64,000 nt of DNA from Pseudomonadota bacterium. GTDB lineage: Bacteria > Pseudomonadota > Alphaproteobacteria > GCA-2746255. Below the pieces are notes generated by a model, which worked only from the letters and a program-made list of their open reading frames with translations, was not told where the DNA came from and ran no database searches. Both the position numbers and the translations under genes were made by a program. Below are positions 1 through 8,056 of this stretch, piece after piece (position 1 is the stretch's first letter; the number at the start of each line of letters is the position of its first letter). The stretch spans positions 453,157 to 517,156 of the forward strand of contig JBFMHN010000002.1 in NCBI GenBank assembly GCA_040752895.1. The letters are read 5' to 3'.

Positions 1-389
1 TCCGTCAAGAGTGGTGCGGATGAACTTGGAGGTCGGAGGCGTTGTTGGTGCAGGGGATCTTGCGGTTGGTGGTGCCGCCGTGGCGGTCGGTCTTGCGGCC
101 TTTATTTGGATGCATATGATGCACGTTGCTGTGATTCCGCGCCTTTCGGCCGGGCCAGGAACGGTTCCTCGTCCTCCGCGTCTTTTTTCTGCGGATCTGG
201 GTTTTCGCGATCGGCGAGGACGCCTTCGAGGAACCGCTCAACGCGACTCCCTATTATTTCCTGTGGGGGATTATTCTCCACTATTCGTTATTCTTGCGGG
301 CGAAGCTCAAAGCGCCGCCGGCGCCGGCCCGGCGGCCGCTTCGCAGCCTCCTGCGGGGTGAGGCCCATGCGCGTCCTTCTCGTCCATAA
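1..389 (+). pseudogene. C-terminal end of a probable O-antigen ligase/polymerase (Wzy/WaaL-like), frame-disrupted or partial
   Basis: From 135 to the TAA at 387-389 a frame reads as the end of a polytopic membrane protein: Arg/Phe/Leu-rich, then GEDAFEEPLNATPYYFLWG, a hydrophobic stretch and a basic Pro/Ala tail. This style is common at the C-terminus of O-antigen ligases and polymerases. The same frame has a TGA at 132-134. The hydrophobic peptide upstream (about 11-150) lies in a different frame. The gene may therefore be frameshifted by mutation or by a sequence error; it is also cut by the window edge. It overlaps the next gene by 23 bp, as expected for the upstream member of this polysaccharide operon. 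The family assignment is inference from composition and context. Confidence 0.35.
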
Positions 390-1551
390 CTTCTACCGGC
401 AGCCGGGCGGCGAAGACGCCGTGTTCGCGAACGAGCGCGCGTTGCTGGAATCCCACGGCCATGACGTACGCCCGCTTACCCTCTCGAACGACGACCTCGG
501 CGGCGCCCTCGCCATGCTGCGGACGGCATGGGAGACGCCCTATTCGGAGCCTTCCCGCCGCCGCATGGCGAAAGCTTTAGCCGAACACGCGCCCGATCTC
601 GTCCACGTCCACAACTTTTTTCCCCGGTGGACGCCTTCCATTTTCGACGCCACGCGCGAGGCCGGCGTGCCGTCCGTGATGACGCTTCACAACTACCGGC
701 TGATCTGCCCGGCGGCGACGCTTTACCGTTCGGGCCGTATTTGCGAGGAATGCGTGACGGGCTCGCCCTACCGGGCCGTGCTGCACGGCTGCTACCGCGA
801 TAGCCAGCCGGGGTCCCTGGCCGTCGCCCGCCTGGTCGCCCGCCACCACCACCGCCGCACTTGGCACGACAAAGTGGACCGCTTCATCGTGCTTACGGAA
901 TTCGCCGGGCGGAAATTCGTCGAAGGCGGCCTGCCGGCCGACCGGCTGCGTGTGAAGCCGAACTTCCTGCCGGCCGTCGGGGCGGATGCCGCGGACGGGC
1001 GGGGTCGCGGCCCCCACGCCCTCTTCGTCGGGCGCTTGAGCGCGGAGAAGGGAATCCAAACGCTGCTGCGCGCTTGGGCGGGGCTTGCGGTGCCGCTCCG
1101 CCTGGTGGGAGACGGCCCGCTTCTCGATGCGGCGCGCGGTGCCGCGCCGCCTGCGGTTGCCGTGCTGGGCGCGTTGGCCAGGGAAAGGGTGGCCGAGGAG
1201 ATGCGGCGCGCCGCCTTTCTCGTGCTGCCTTCGGAATGGTATGAGGGCTTTCCGATGGTGCTGGTCGAGGCCTTCCGGGCCGGCCTTCCCGTCGTCGCCG
1301 CGCGGCTTGGCGCAATGGCGGAAATCGTGGAAGACGGCTTGACCGGGCTGCACTTCGCGGCCGGCCGGGCGGCCGATCTTGCCGAGAAGGTTCGCTTCGC
1401 GGCGGCCAACCCGGAGACGATGCGCGCCATGGGGGAAAACGCCCGCAGAGTCTATGAACGGCGCTACACTGGCGAAGCGAACTACGCACGGCTCATGGAA
1501 ATCTACGGCGAGGCGCTGCGGGCCGGGACCGGCGAAGGGGGAAATGGCTGA
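367..1551 (+). CDS. Glycosyltransferase family 4 (GT-B fold)
   Basis: A 394-residue retaining-type glycosyltransferase, probably cytoplasmic and acting on a lipid-linked surface polysaccharide. The N-terminus MRVLLVHNFYRQPGGED is the acceptor-side Rossmann start of GT4 enzymes. The C-terminal half has FVGRLSAEKGIQTLL and then a P-S-E-W-Y-E-G-F-P-M-V-L-V-E-A pattern, the family's nucleotide-sugar binding E-x7-E region. The reading frame is open further upstream, but ATG 367 matches family N-termini and the upstream translation looks non-coding. The stop overlaps the galE start (TGATG at 1549-1553), so the genes are translationally coupled. Donor and acceptor cannot be told from sequence. Confidence 0.85.
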   Translation: MRVLLVHNFYRQPGGEDAVFANERALLESHGHDVRPLTLSNDDLGGALAMLRTAWETPYSEPSRRRMAKALAEHAPDLVHVHNFFPRWTPSIFDATREAGVPSVMTLHNYRLICPAATLYRSGRICEECVTGSPYRAVLHGCYRDSQPGSLAVARLVARHHHRRTWHDKVDRFIVLTEFAGRKFVEGGLPADRLRVKPNFLPAVGADAADGRGRGPHALFVGRLSAEKGIQTLLRAWAGLAVPLRLVGDGPLLDAARGAAPPAVAVLGALARERVAEEMRRAAFLVLPSEWYEGFPMVLVEAFRAGLPVVAARLGAMAEIVEDGLTGLHFAAGRAADLAEKVRFAAANPETMRAMGENARRVYERRYTGEANYARLMEIYGEALRAGTGEGGNG

Positions 1552-2543
1552 TGCGCGTGTTGGTCACGGGGGGTGCCGGCTACATCGGAAGCCAGACGGC
1601 CTTGCGGCTTGCCGAGGCGGGCCACGATATCGTCGTCCTCGACAACCTGTCGGCCGGCCACCGCTGGGCGGCGCCTGGGCATGCGCTGGTCGTTGCCGAT
1701 CTCGCCGATGCGGATGTCCTGGAAAGGCTTTTCGAGGCCCGCGCCTTCGAGGCGGTCGTCCATTTCGCGGCCCATATCGAGGTCGCCGAATCGGTCGCCA
1801 ACCCGCTCAAATACTACCGGAACAATACCCAGAACACGCTGGCCCTTATCGATCGCTGCCACCGTTTCGGCGTCCGGCACTTCGTCTTTTCCTCGACGGC
1901 GGCCGTCTACGGTATGCCAGAGGACGGCCGCGTCGCCGAAAACGCGCCCCTTCTTCCCATCACCCCTTACGGCGCCTCGAAAAGGATGAGCGAGCGCATT
2001 CTCGAAGACGTGGCGAAGATTTCTTCCCTTCGCTACGTCGTCCTGCGGTATTTCAACGCCGCCGGCGCCGACCCCGAGCTTAGGCTCGGCGAAGCCCACG
2101 ACCCCGAAACCCACCTCATTCCGATCGCCGTGCAGACGGCCTTGGGGTTCCGCCGCCGGCTTCAGGTCTTCGGCACCGACTACCCGACGCCGGACGGCAC
2201 CTGTGTCCGCGATTACATTCACGTCGACGATCTGGCGATGGCGCACATCGCCGCCCTCGACCACCTGGCTAGGGGAGGCGGATCGCTTACCCTCAACTGC
2301 GGCTACGGCCACGGGGCAAGCGTGCGCGAGGTCATCGCGATGGTGAAGGAGGTCAGCGGCTTCGATTTTGCGGTCGAGGAAGGGCCAAGGCGTCCGGGCG
2401 ATCCGCCGGCGCTGGTGGCGGACACGCGGCGCATCGGCGAGGCGTTGCGCTGGAAGCCCGCCCACGACAATCTGCGGTTTATCGTCGAGACGGCGTTCAA
2501 CTGGGAACGGAAATACCGGGATGACTTTGCCCGGAAAAAGTAA
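1551..2543 (+). CDS. galE: UDP-glucose 4-epimerase
   Basis: A 330-residue extended short-chain dehydrogenase that interconverts UDP-glucose and UDP-galactose with bound NAD. It shows the NAD motif GGAGYIG at residues 7-13, the SSTAAVYG strand, the catalytic YGASK (Y-x3-K), and the YFNAAGADP and PDGTCVRDYIHVDDL blocks typical of GalE. Length is normal. It overlaps the glycosyltransferase upstream and the WecG-like glycosyltransferase downstream (which starts at 2521). It therefore probably supplies galactose-type donors for the same polysaccharide. Confidence 0.93.
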   Translation: MRVLVTGGAGYIGSQTALRLAEAGHDIVVLDNLSAGHRWAAPGHALVVADLADADVLERLFEARAFEAVVHFAAHIEVAESVANPLKYYRNNTQNTLALIDRCHRFGVRHFVFSSTAAVYGMPEDGRVAENAPLLPITPYGASKRMSERILEDVAKISSLRYVVLRYFNAAGADPELRLGEAHDPETHLIPIAVQTALGFRRRLQVFGTDYPTPDGTCVRDYIHVDDLAMAHIAALDHLARGGGSLTLNCGYGHGASVREVIAMVKEVSGFDFAVEEGPRRPGDPPALVADTRRIGEALRWKPAHDNLRFIVETAFNWERKYRDDFARKK

Positions 2544-3303
2544 GCAAACGAAAACCGGCCTGGTCATCGGCGCGCCGGTGACGGTGGGGGATCGGGCCTT
2601 GGCCAGGGCGGCGATCCTTGCGGCAGCACGCCAGGGCCAGGGCGGCTATGTTTGTGTCGCGAACGTCCACATGGTGACGACGGCAAGGCGCGACCCCCGC
2701 CTTCTGGAAGCCATGCGTCGCGCGCTCTGGGTCACGAGCGACGGCATGCCACTGGTCTGGGCGCTCCGGCGCGGGGGGCATAAGGAAGCCTGCCGGGTGG
2801 CGGGGCCGGATCTCCTGTGCGACCTTCTGGCGGCGGCGGAGAAAGAAAGCCTGCCGGTCTATTTCTACGGCGGCGACGGCGAGACGGCGGTGCGCCTCAA
2901 AGACGTGCTGGCTGAACGCTATCCCCGGCTAATCGTGGCGGGGATCGACGCTCCGCCCGCCCTCGCCCTCGAACCCGTCGTCGAGCCGGTTTTCGTCGAG
3001 CGGCTGAACGCCTCGGGCGCGGCCCTTCTCTTCGTGGGCCTCGGCTGCCCGAAACAGGAATACTGGATGGCGGCCCACGCCCCCCATCTCAAGGCCGTCT
3101 CGCTTGGCGTGGGGGCCGCCTTCAACTTTCTTGCCGGGACGGTTCGCCGCGCGCCGGGCTGGATGCAGAATCTGGGGCTGGAGTGGCTGTTCCGCCTGCT
3201 GGCCGAACCGCGGCGCCTGTGGCGGCGCTATCTGGTCACGAACAGTCTCTTTATCTGGTACTATCTTGGCGCGTTCCTGGGATCAAAAGATAGGCGTATG
3301 TAA
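2521..3303 (+). CDS. WecG/TagA/CpsF family glycosyltransferase (GT26)
   Basis: A 260-residue protein of the family that adds ManNAc(A) or another N-acetylated sugar to a lipid-linked intermediate. Visible blocks are VCVANVHMV, VTSDGMPLVWALR, the YFYGGDGE turn, FVGLGCPKQEYWM and GVGAAFNFLAGTVRRAPGWM, all highly characteristic. The C-terminus WLFRLLAEPRRLWRRYL is the family's membrane-binding helix. ATG 2521 overlaps galE by 23 bp; the frame stays open upstream but only inside galE. Operon partner of the preceding GT4 gene. Confidence 0.9.
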   Translation: MTLPGKSKQTKTGLVIGAPVTVGDRALARAAILAAARQGQGGYVCVANVHMVTTARRDPRLLEAMRRALWVTSDGMPLVWALRRGGHKEACRVAGPDLLCDLLAAAEKESLPVYFYGGDGETAVRLKDVLAERYPRLIVAGIDAPPALALEPVVEPVFVERLNASGAALLFVGLGCPKQEYWMAAHAPHLKAVSLGVGAAFNFLAGTVRRAPGWMQNLGLEWLFRLLAEPRRLWRRYLVTNSLFIWYYLGAFLGSKDRRM

Positions 3304-3307
3304 GCGC

Positions 3308-3895
3308 ATGACAGCCCCCGACCTCCGCAAATTCTTCGCCGCCGAGTTTTCCGAGCACGCCGCCGTCGTTGCGGCGACGGAGCAGGCCCTCTACGAGCCT
3401 TTCGCGCGCCTGCTTGAGGTTTCGGCCAAGGCGGTGCGCGGCGGCGGCAAGCTGCTTTTCTTCGGGAACGGCGGCAGTGCCGCCGATGCCCAGCATTTGG
3501 CGACCGAGCTGACCGTTCGTTTTCAGAAGAACCGCAAGGCGATACCCGCCATCGCGCTGACGACCGACAGTTCCGCCTTGACCGCCATCGGCAACGATCT
3601 CGGTTTCGACCAACTGTTCGCGCGGCAGGTCGAGGCGCTGGGCAGACCCGGCGACGTCGCGATCGGGATCAGCACGTCGGGCCGCAGCCCGAACATCCTT
3701 CTGGGGTTGAAGCAGGCGCGCGCGATGGGGCTTGTCGCGGCGGCGCTGACGGGAAAGGACGGCGGCGAGCTTCCGCCGCTCGCCGACCCGCTGCTCAAGG
3801 TGCCGAGCAGCCGCACGTCCCGCATCCAGGAAATGCACATCACGCTCGGCCAGATGCTGTGCGGGGCGCTTGAGATGGAACTCGGCCTCGTCTAG
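3308..3895 (+). CDS. gmhA: Phosphoheptose isomerase (sedoheptulose-7-phosphate isomerase)
   Basis: A 195-residue SIS-domain protein. It converts sedoheptulose 7-phosphate to D-glycero-D-manno-heptose 7-phosphate, the first step of ADP-heptose synthesis for the LPS inner core. Landmarks are FFGNGGSAADAQHLATEL, the S/T phosphate loop GISTSGRSPNILLGL, and IQEMHITLGQMLC with the His of the metal site. Start ATG 3308 lies 4 bp after the previous stop. It is followed 9 bp later by hldE, which uses its product. Confidence 0.95.
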   Translation: MTAPDLRKFFAAEFSEHAAVVAATEQALYEPFARLLEVSAKAVRGGGKLLFFGNGGSAADAQHLATELTVRFQKNRKAIPAIALTTDSSALTAIGNDLGFDQLFARQVEALGRPGDVAIGISTSGRSPNILLGLKQARAMGLVAAALTGKDGGELPPLADPLLKVPSSRTSRIQEMHITLGQMLCGALEMELGLV

Positions 3896-3904
3896 GAAGC
3901 GCGC

Positions 3905-5392
3905 ATGAACCAGGAAAGAAACGGAACGGTCGCGGATCCTTCGGCGCTGGCGCCAAGCGTGGAAACCTTCCGCAGCGCCCGCGTCGTCTGCGTAGGCGAT
4001 GTCATGCTGGACCGCTTCATCTACGGCAAGGTCGAGCGGGTCTCGCCGGAGGCGCCGATCCTCGTCCTCCAGGTGCAGCGCGAGACGGCTACCCTGGGTG
4101 GCGCCGGGAATGTGGTGCGGAATTTGGCGGCCTATGGGGCGAAAGTTTCCTTCTTCGCCATCGTCGGTGACGACGCGGCCGGCGCCGAGATACGCGAACT
4201 CGTCCGGAAGGAAGGTTGCTCGAACGACGGCATCGTCATCGAGCGCGGCCGACGGACAACGATCAAGGAACGCTTCGTGGCCGGCAGTCAGCAATTGCTG
4301 CGGGCCGATCAGGAGACCCGCGCCCTTCCCTCCGACGCGACGCTCGGCAAGCTTCTCCTCGGCGTCGAGGCGGCGCTGAAGGCGGCCGATATTCTGGTGA
4401 TATCGGACTACGGAAAGGGCGTGCTGGCGGGCGGCGCCATCGAACGCGTGCTCGGTTTCGCCGAACGGGCAGAAGTGCCCGTCCTCGTCGACCCGCAAGG
4501 GTTTGATTATAGCCGCTACCGTGGCGCGGCGCTGCTGACGCCGAACCTGCGCGAACTGCACGAGGCGACGCTTCTTCCCGTCGCAACCGACGACGACGTT
4601 ATCGCGACGGCGAAGAAACTGATCGAGACCGCCGGCGTAGGCGGCGTCCTCGTCACGCGAAGCGAACGCGGCATGACCCTCGTCACCAAGAACGGCGAGG
4701 TCGAGCATCTGCCGGCGCGCGCCCGGGAAGTCTTTGACGTATCCGGCGCCGGCGATACGGTCGTGGCGACGCTGGCGGCCGCGCTTGTCGGCGGCGTTTC
4801 CCTTTCGGAAGCCGCTTACCTGGCAAACACCGCCGCCGGTATCGTCGTCGGGAAGGTGGGAACCGCCGTCGTGCACCCCGCCGACCTAGTCGCCGCTCTC
4901 CACGAGCGCGACCTCCTGGCGAGCGCGGACCGGATCGTCGCGCTGGAAGAAGCGAACGAGGCGATCGAACGCTGGCGGCGCCAGGGCTTTCGCATCGGTT
5001 TCACGAACGGCTGCTTCGATCTTCTGCATCCCGGTCACGTCGCCTTGCTGCGCCAGGCGCGGGCGGCCTGCGACCGGCTGGTCGTCGGGCTCAACAGCGA
5101 CGCCTCGGTGGCGCGGCTGAAGGGGCCGGACCGTCCGGTGCAGCCGGAGATGGCGCGGGCGACCGTGCTCGCTTCGATCGCCGACGTCGATCTCGTCGTC
5201 CTCTTCGCCGAGGATACGCCGGTCCGCCTCCTGAAGGCGATCCGCCCGGATGTGCTGGTCAAGGGGGCGGACTACCGGGCGGACGAGGTGGTCGGCGGCG
5301 ATTTCGTGCGAAGCTATGGCGGCAAAATTCTGCTGGCCGACCTCGTGCCCGGCCACAGCACCAGCGCGACGATCACCCGCCTCGCAAAGTAA
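3905..5392 (+). CDS. hldE: Bifunctional heptose-7-phosphate kinase / heptose-1-phosphate adenylyltransferase
   Basis: A 495-residue two-domain enzyme of ADP-L-glycero-D-manno-heptose synthesis. The N-terminal ribokinase-fold domain (about 1-330) shows GDVMLDRFIYG, the TLGGAGNVVRNLAAYG sugar site and the DVSGAGDTV anion-hole/catalytic Asp motif. The C-terminal nucleotidyltransferase domain starts near residue 360 with FTNGCFDLLHPGHV (HxGH) and later VKGADY. Length fits full fusion enzymes. gmhB and hldD, the other pathway genes, are not in the window. The next 276 bp before 5669 contain no gene. Confidence 0.95.
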   Translation: MNQERNGTVADPSALAPSVETFRSARVVCVGDVMLDRFIYGKVERVSPEAPILVLQVQRETATLGGAGNVVRNLAAYGAKVSFFAIVGDDAAGAEIRELVRKEGCSNDGIVIERGRRTTIKERFVAGSQQLLRADQETRALPSDATLGKLLLGVEAALKAADILVISDYGKGVLAGGAIERVLGFAERAEVPVLVDPQGFDYSRYRGAALLTPNLRELHEATLLPVATDDDVIATAKKLIETAGVGGVLVTRSERGMTLVTKNGEVEHLPARAREVFDVSGAGDTVVATLAAALVGGVSLSEAAYLANTAAGIVVGKVGTAVVHPADLVAALHERDLLASADRIVALEEANEAIERWRRQGFRIGFTNGCFDLLHPGHVALLRQARAACDRLVVGLNSDASVARLKGPDRPVQPEMARATVLASIADVDLVVLFAEDTPVRLLKAIRPDVLVKGADYRADEVVGGDFVRSYGGKILLADLVPGHSTSATITRLAK

Positions 5393-5567
5393 TGGCCGGC
5401 GACCTCGGAAGATTTGGAGGAAGCGGGGTGCCGCCGCCGCAGAATTCGGCCGCGGCCGAGGAAGCGCGAATTCAGAAAGCCGGTCACAGGGGCGCGCCAT
5501 ATGCTTGCACGCGCGCCAGCCTAACTTTTTGATTTAAAATAATTTTTCTGAAGATTCCGGCGGCGGC

Positions 5568-5604
5568 GGGAAGAGGGCCTATATACGGGAAGAAGGCCTA
5601 TATA
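5568..5604. repeat. Two 18-bp direct repeats at 19-bp period (operator-like)
   Basis: GGGAAGAGGGCCTATATA (5568-5585) and GGGAAGAAGGCCTATATA (5587-5604) differ at one position. The second runs into TATAATAG. They lie about 65-100 bp before the small Tat-leader gene at 5669. The spacing of nearly two helical turns suggests a regulator binding site overlapping a promoter, but that role is inference. Confidence 0.5.
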
Positions 5605-5668
5605 ATAGAGGCCCGGTTGCGGTACAATTCAAGGCATCGGGGAAAACTTTCCCAAGGAGCGAGGCAGG

Positions 5669-5914
5669 ATGACAAAATCTTCACAAGCCAAGCCTTCACA
5701 CGATCGGGAAATGAGCCGCCGGAAGGCGCTGGCCCGGCTGGGCTTGGGCGTGGCGGCGGCTTACGCGGCGCCGGTCCTGTTGCATCTCGACGGCAGTGCC
5801 ATGGCGACGGTCCAGCCGTCCCCTTGCGGTAAGGGCCCAGGCAAGGACGGGCCATGCCCGAGCGAGCCGAGCAAGCCGAGCCGGCCAAGCAGGCCGGGCC
5901 CGGACAAAGACTAG
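5669..5914 (+). CDS. Small exported Pro/Ser-rich protein with Tat-type leader
   Basis: An 81-residue protein; AAGGAG at 5654-5659 supports ATG 5669. Residues 15-45 look like a twin-arginine signal: MSRRKALARLGLG followed by an Ala-rich hydrophobic core and a probable cleavage after SAMA. The mature part would be only about 35 residues. It holds two Cys (PCGKG and GPCPS) and P-S/x repeats (SEPSKPSRPSRPGPDKD). I recognise no family. It is followed 48 bp downstream by an HprK-like kinase on the same strand, so the two probably form a unit. A short leaderless alternative starting at the internal Met before SRR is possible. Confidence 0.6.
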   Translation: MTKSSQAKPSHDREMSRRKALARLGLGVAAAYAAPVLLHLDGSAMATVQPSPCGKGPGKDGPCPSEPSKPSRPSRPGPDKD

Positions 5915-5962
5915 CCGCTTTTCCGTTGACGGAAGGGGAAGCCAGCTCTTCTTAGCTGACGC

Positions 5963-6808
5963 ATGCTGCTTCGTTTCGAGGGGGTGCCGGCCCCCGTCGC
6001 CTTTCGGGATTGCGATTCTCTGCTTCCCCGTCTCGCGCCGCCGATCGCGACCTGGCCGCACGCCGCGTGGCAGGGAAAAGAAACCAAGCCTTCCATCATC
6101 CTCGAACGCACCGTAGGCGGCTTCCGGGTCGAAGCGCCGCCGTCCGGCCGTGACCGGTCCCCCGACTACGCGCACGATTATACGAACGACTACGAGGCGA
6201 TCGCCGGCTTCTTCGCCAAGCTTTACGGCGCCTACATCCTCGCCAACCCGGACCTCATCTGCCTGCACGCGGCGGCCGTCAAGTTCGAAGGCGGCCTCGT
6301 CGTTCTGCCGGCCAGCGGCAAGGCCGGCAAAAGCACGATGGCGGTGCATTGCGCGGCGGCCGGGGCGAAGCTTTTTACCGACGACGTGCTGCCTGTGCGG
6401 GACGGGGCGGGGCTTGGCGTCGCCTTGGGCGTTGCACCCCGCCTGCGGCTTCCCTTGCCCGGGAACGCGACGGAAGGCTTTCGCGCCTTCCTAGGTGCGC
6501 GCGACGTGTTGGGCGATGCGTACGGCCGGTTCGTGGGCTTGCGGCCCGGCGAAATCGCCGCCTTCGGCGAGACGGCGCCAATCGGCGCCATCGTCCTGCT
6601 CGACCGCAAGGAAGAGGGCGCGCCCTCGCTCGCGTCCATCGGCAAAAGCGAAGCCTTGCGCGATCTCGTGGGGCGGAACTTCACCCGTTCGATCGGGGCG
6701 GAGGAACGCCTAAGCCGCCTGCTCAGGATCGCGGAGGCGGTCCCTTGCTACCGTCTCCGCTACGCGGCTTGCGAGCCGGCCATCCCTCTCTTGCGCGAGG
6801 TCGGCTGA
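5963..6808 (+). CDS. HPr kinase-like (HprK-related) protein
   Basis: A 281-residue protein. The region LICLHAAAV followed by the P-loop ASGKAGKST at residues 117-125 matches the HprK/PEP carboxykinase-type fold. A D-D after the P-loop (KLFTDDVLPV) fits the metal-binding Asp pair. The first 95 residues are unlike the HprK N-terminal domain. It is distinct from the short true HprK at 26286. HprK-related kinases are known beside small peptides and PqqD-like carriers; here the only neighbour is the 81-residue Tat-leader protein and no PqqD-like gene is seen. Substrate unknown; Ser phosphorylation is only a guess from the fold. Confidence 0.7.
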   Translation: MLLRFEGVPAPVAFRDCDSLLPRLAPPIATWPHAAWQGKETKPSIILERTVGGFRVEAPPSGRDRSPDYAHDYTNDYEAIAGFFAKLYGAYILANPDLICLHAAAVKFEGGLVVLPASGKAGKSTMAVHCAAAGAKLFTDDVLPVRDGAGLGVALGVAPRLRLPLPGNATEGFRAFLGARDVLGDAYGRFVGLRPGEIAAFGETAPIGAIVLLDRKEEGAPSLASIGKSEALRDLVGRNFTRSIGAEERLSRLLRIAEAVPCYRLRYAACEPAIPLLREVG

Positions 6809-6812
6809 GGCC

Positions 6813-8039
6813 TCACGGGCGAAGCCGTGTCGCGACGCGTATTTCCGAGTGCAGCGTGCGGTGGACCGGGCATTTGTCGGCGATTTCCAGAAGCCGTTCG
6901 CGCTGCGTCGCGTCCAGCTCGCCTTCGAGTTCGATCTCGCGCTCTATGGCGTCGACCTTGCCTTCTTTCGTTTCGCAGCCCTCGCAATCCTCGGCGTGAA
7001 TCTTGCGGTGGGTAAGGCGCGCCGTCACTTTCGCAAGCGGCCATCCCTTGTGGTCCGCGTACATCCGAAGCGTCATCGAAGTGCAGGCGCCGAGAGCGGC
7101 CAGCAGAAAATCGTAGGGCGACGGTCCGGCGTCCTCGCCACCCGCCTTCTCGGGCTCGTCGGCAAGGAGGCGATGGCGTCCGATCCGAATGGCGTTCGTG
7201 AATTTTCCCGTTCCCATCTCGGCGACGACGACACGACCTTCCTCGGGCGCCTTCGCCTTCTCGGGTTCTTCTTTTTCGAGGTATCGGCTCGCCCAGCCGG
7301 CCAAGGTTTCGGCGACGTATGTCGCGTCGCGCTTCTTGCTCAGGAGATGGTCGGCGTCGGCCAGCGAGACGAAGCTTTTCGGGTGCTTCGCCGCGACGAA
7401 GATAGCTTGCGCGTTCTCGATGCCGACAACCCGATCGACCGGCGAGTGGAAAATAAGAAGCGCCTTCCGCATGCCGGCGATCGCCGCCTTCAGGTTCTGG
7501 GAGGCAATGTCCTCAAGGAAGTGCTTCCGGATACGGAACGTGCTCCCGCCGATGCGAACCTCGGCCTCGCCTTTTTTCTCGATGGCGGCGAGGCCCTCCT
7601 TCCTGAAAAGACGGCTCACGTGGTCGGGACTGGAGGGCGCCCCGATGGTGACGACGGCGACCGCCTCCCGGACGCGGCCGGCCATTGCCAGTACGGCGGC
7701 CCCACCCAGGCTGTGGCCGATCAGAATTTTCGGGGCCTCGAAGTTGGTGCGCAGGAAATCGGCGGCGGCCAGCAGGTCCCCGATGTTCGATGTGAAATTC
7801 GTGTTCGCGAACTCGCCTTCGCTGTGGCCAAGCCCGGTGAAGTCGAAGCGGAGCGTCGCGATGCCGTGAAGGCCCAGGGCGGCGGCGATCCGGGAGGCGG
7901 CGAGGCTGTCCTTCGTGCAGGTGAAACAATGGGCGAAGAGCGCGTAGGCCCTGGGCTTTTCCGCCGGGCGGTCGAGGCGGGCGGCGAGTTTTGCGCCGTC
8001 GGCCCCTGCGAAGACGACTTTCTCGGGCGGGGTTGCCAT
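6813..8039 (-). CDS. Bifunctional alpha/beta hydrolase - OsmC family fusion
   Basis: A 408-residue fusion. The N-terminal half (about 1-255) is an alpha/beta hydrolase: FAHCFTCTKDS, a FDFTGLGHSEG block and the nucleophile elbow GHSLGG. The C-terminal 150 residues are OsmC/Ohr-like: GPSPYDFLLAALGACTSM and later ADKCPVHRTL hold the paired peroxidatic cysteines. This fusion is known in many proteobacteria and is presumed to act in hydroperoxide or thiol stress. I place the start at ATG 8039, giving MATPPEKVVF; a frame extension to 8096 would add 19 atypical residues. It is transcribed away from the HprK-like gene and convergent with it (4 bp apart). Confidence 0.88.
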   Translation of the reverse strand: MATPPEKVVFAGADGAKLAARLDRPAEKPRAYALFAHCFTCTKDSLAASRIAAALGLHGIATLRFDFTGLGHSEGEFANTNFTSNIGDLLAAADFLRTNFEAPKILIGHSLGGAAVLAMAGRVREAVAVVTIGAPSSPDHVSRLFRKEGLAAIEKKGEAEVRIGGSTFRIRKHFLEDIASQNLKAAIAGMRKALLIFHSPVDRVVGIENAQAIFVAAKHPKSFVSLADADHLLSKKRDATYVAETLAGWASRYLEKEEPEKAKAPEEGRVVVAEMGTGKFTNAIRIGRHRLLADEPEKAGGEDAGPSPYDFLLAALGACTSMTLRMYADHKGWPLAKVTARLTHRKIHAEDCEGCETKEGKVDAIEREIELEGELDATQRERLLEIADKCPVHRTLHSEIRVATRLRP

Positions 8040-8056
8040 GGCGGCCTTCCGAGGCT

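Noticed and set aside
5963..6808. Calling the HprK-like protein a true HprK
   Set aside because: The genuine short hprK with K2 motif is at 26286 in the PTS operon; this one lacks that motif and has a different N-terminus.
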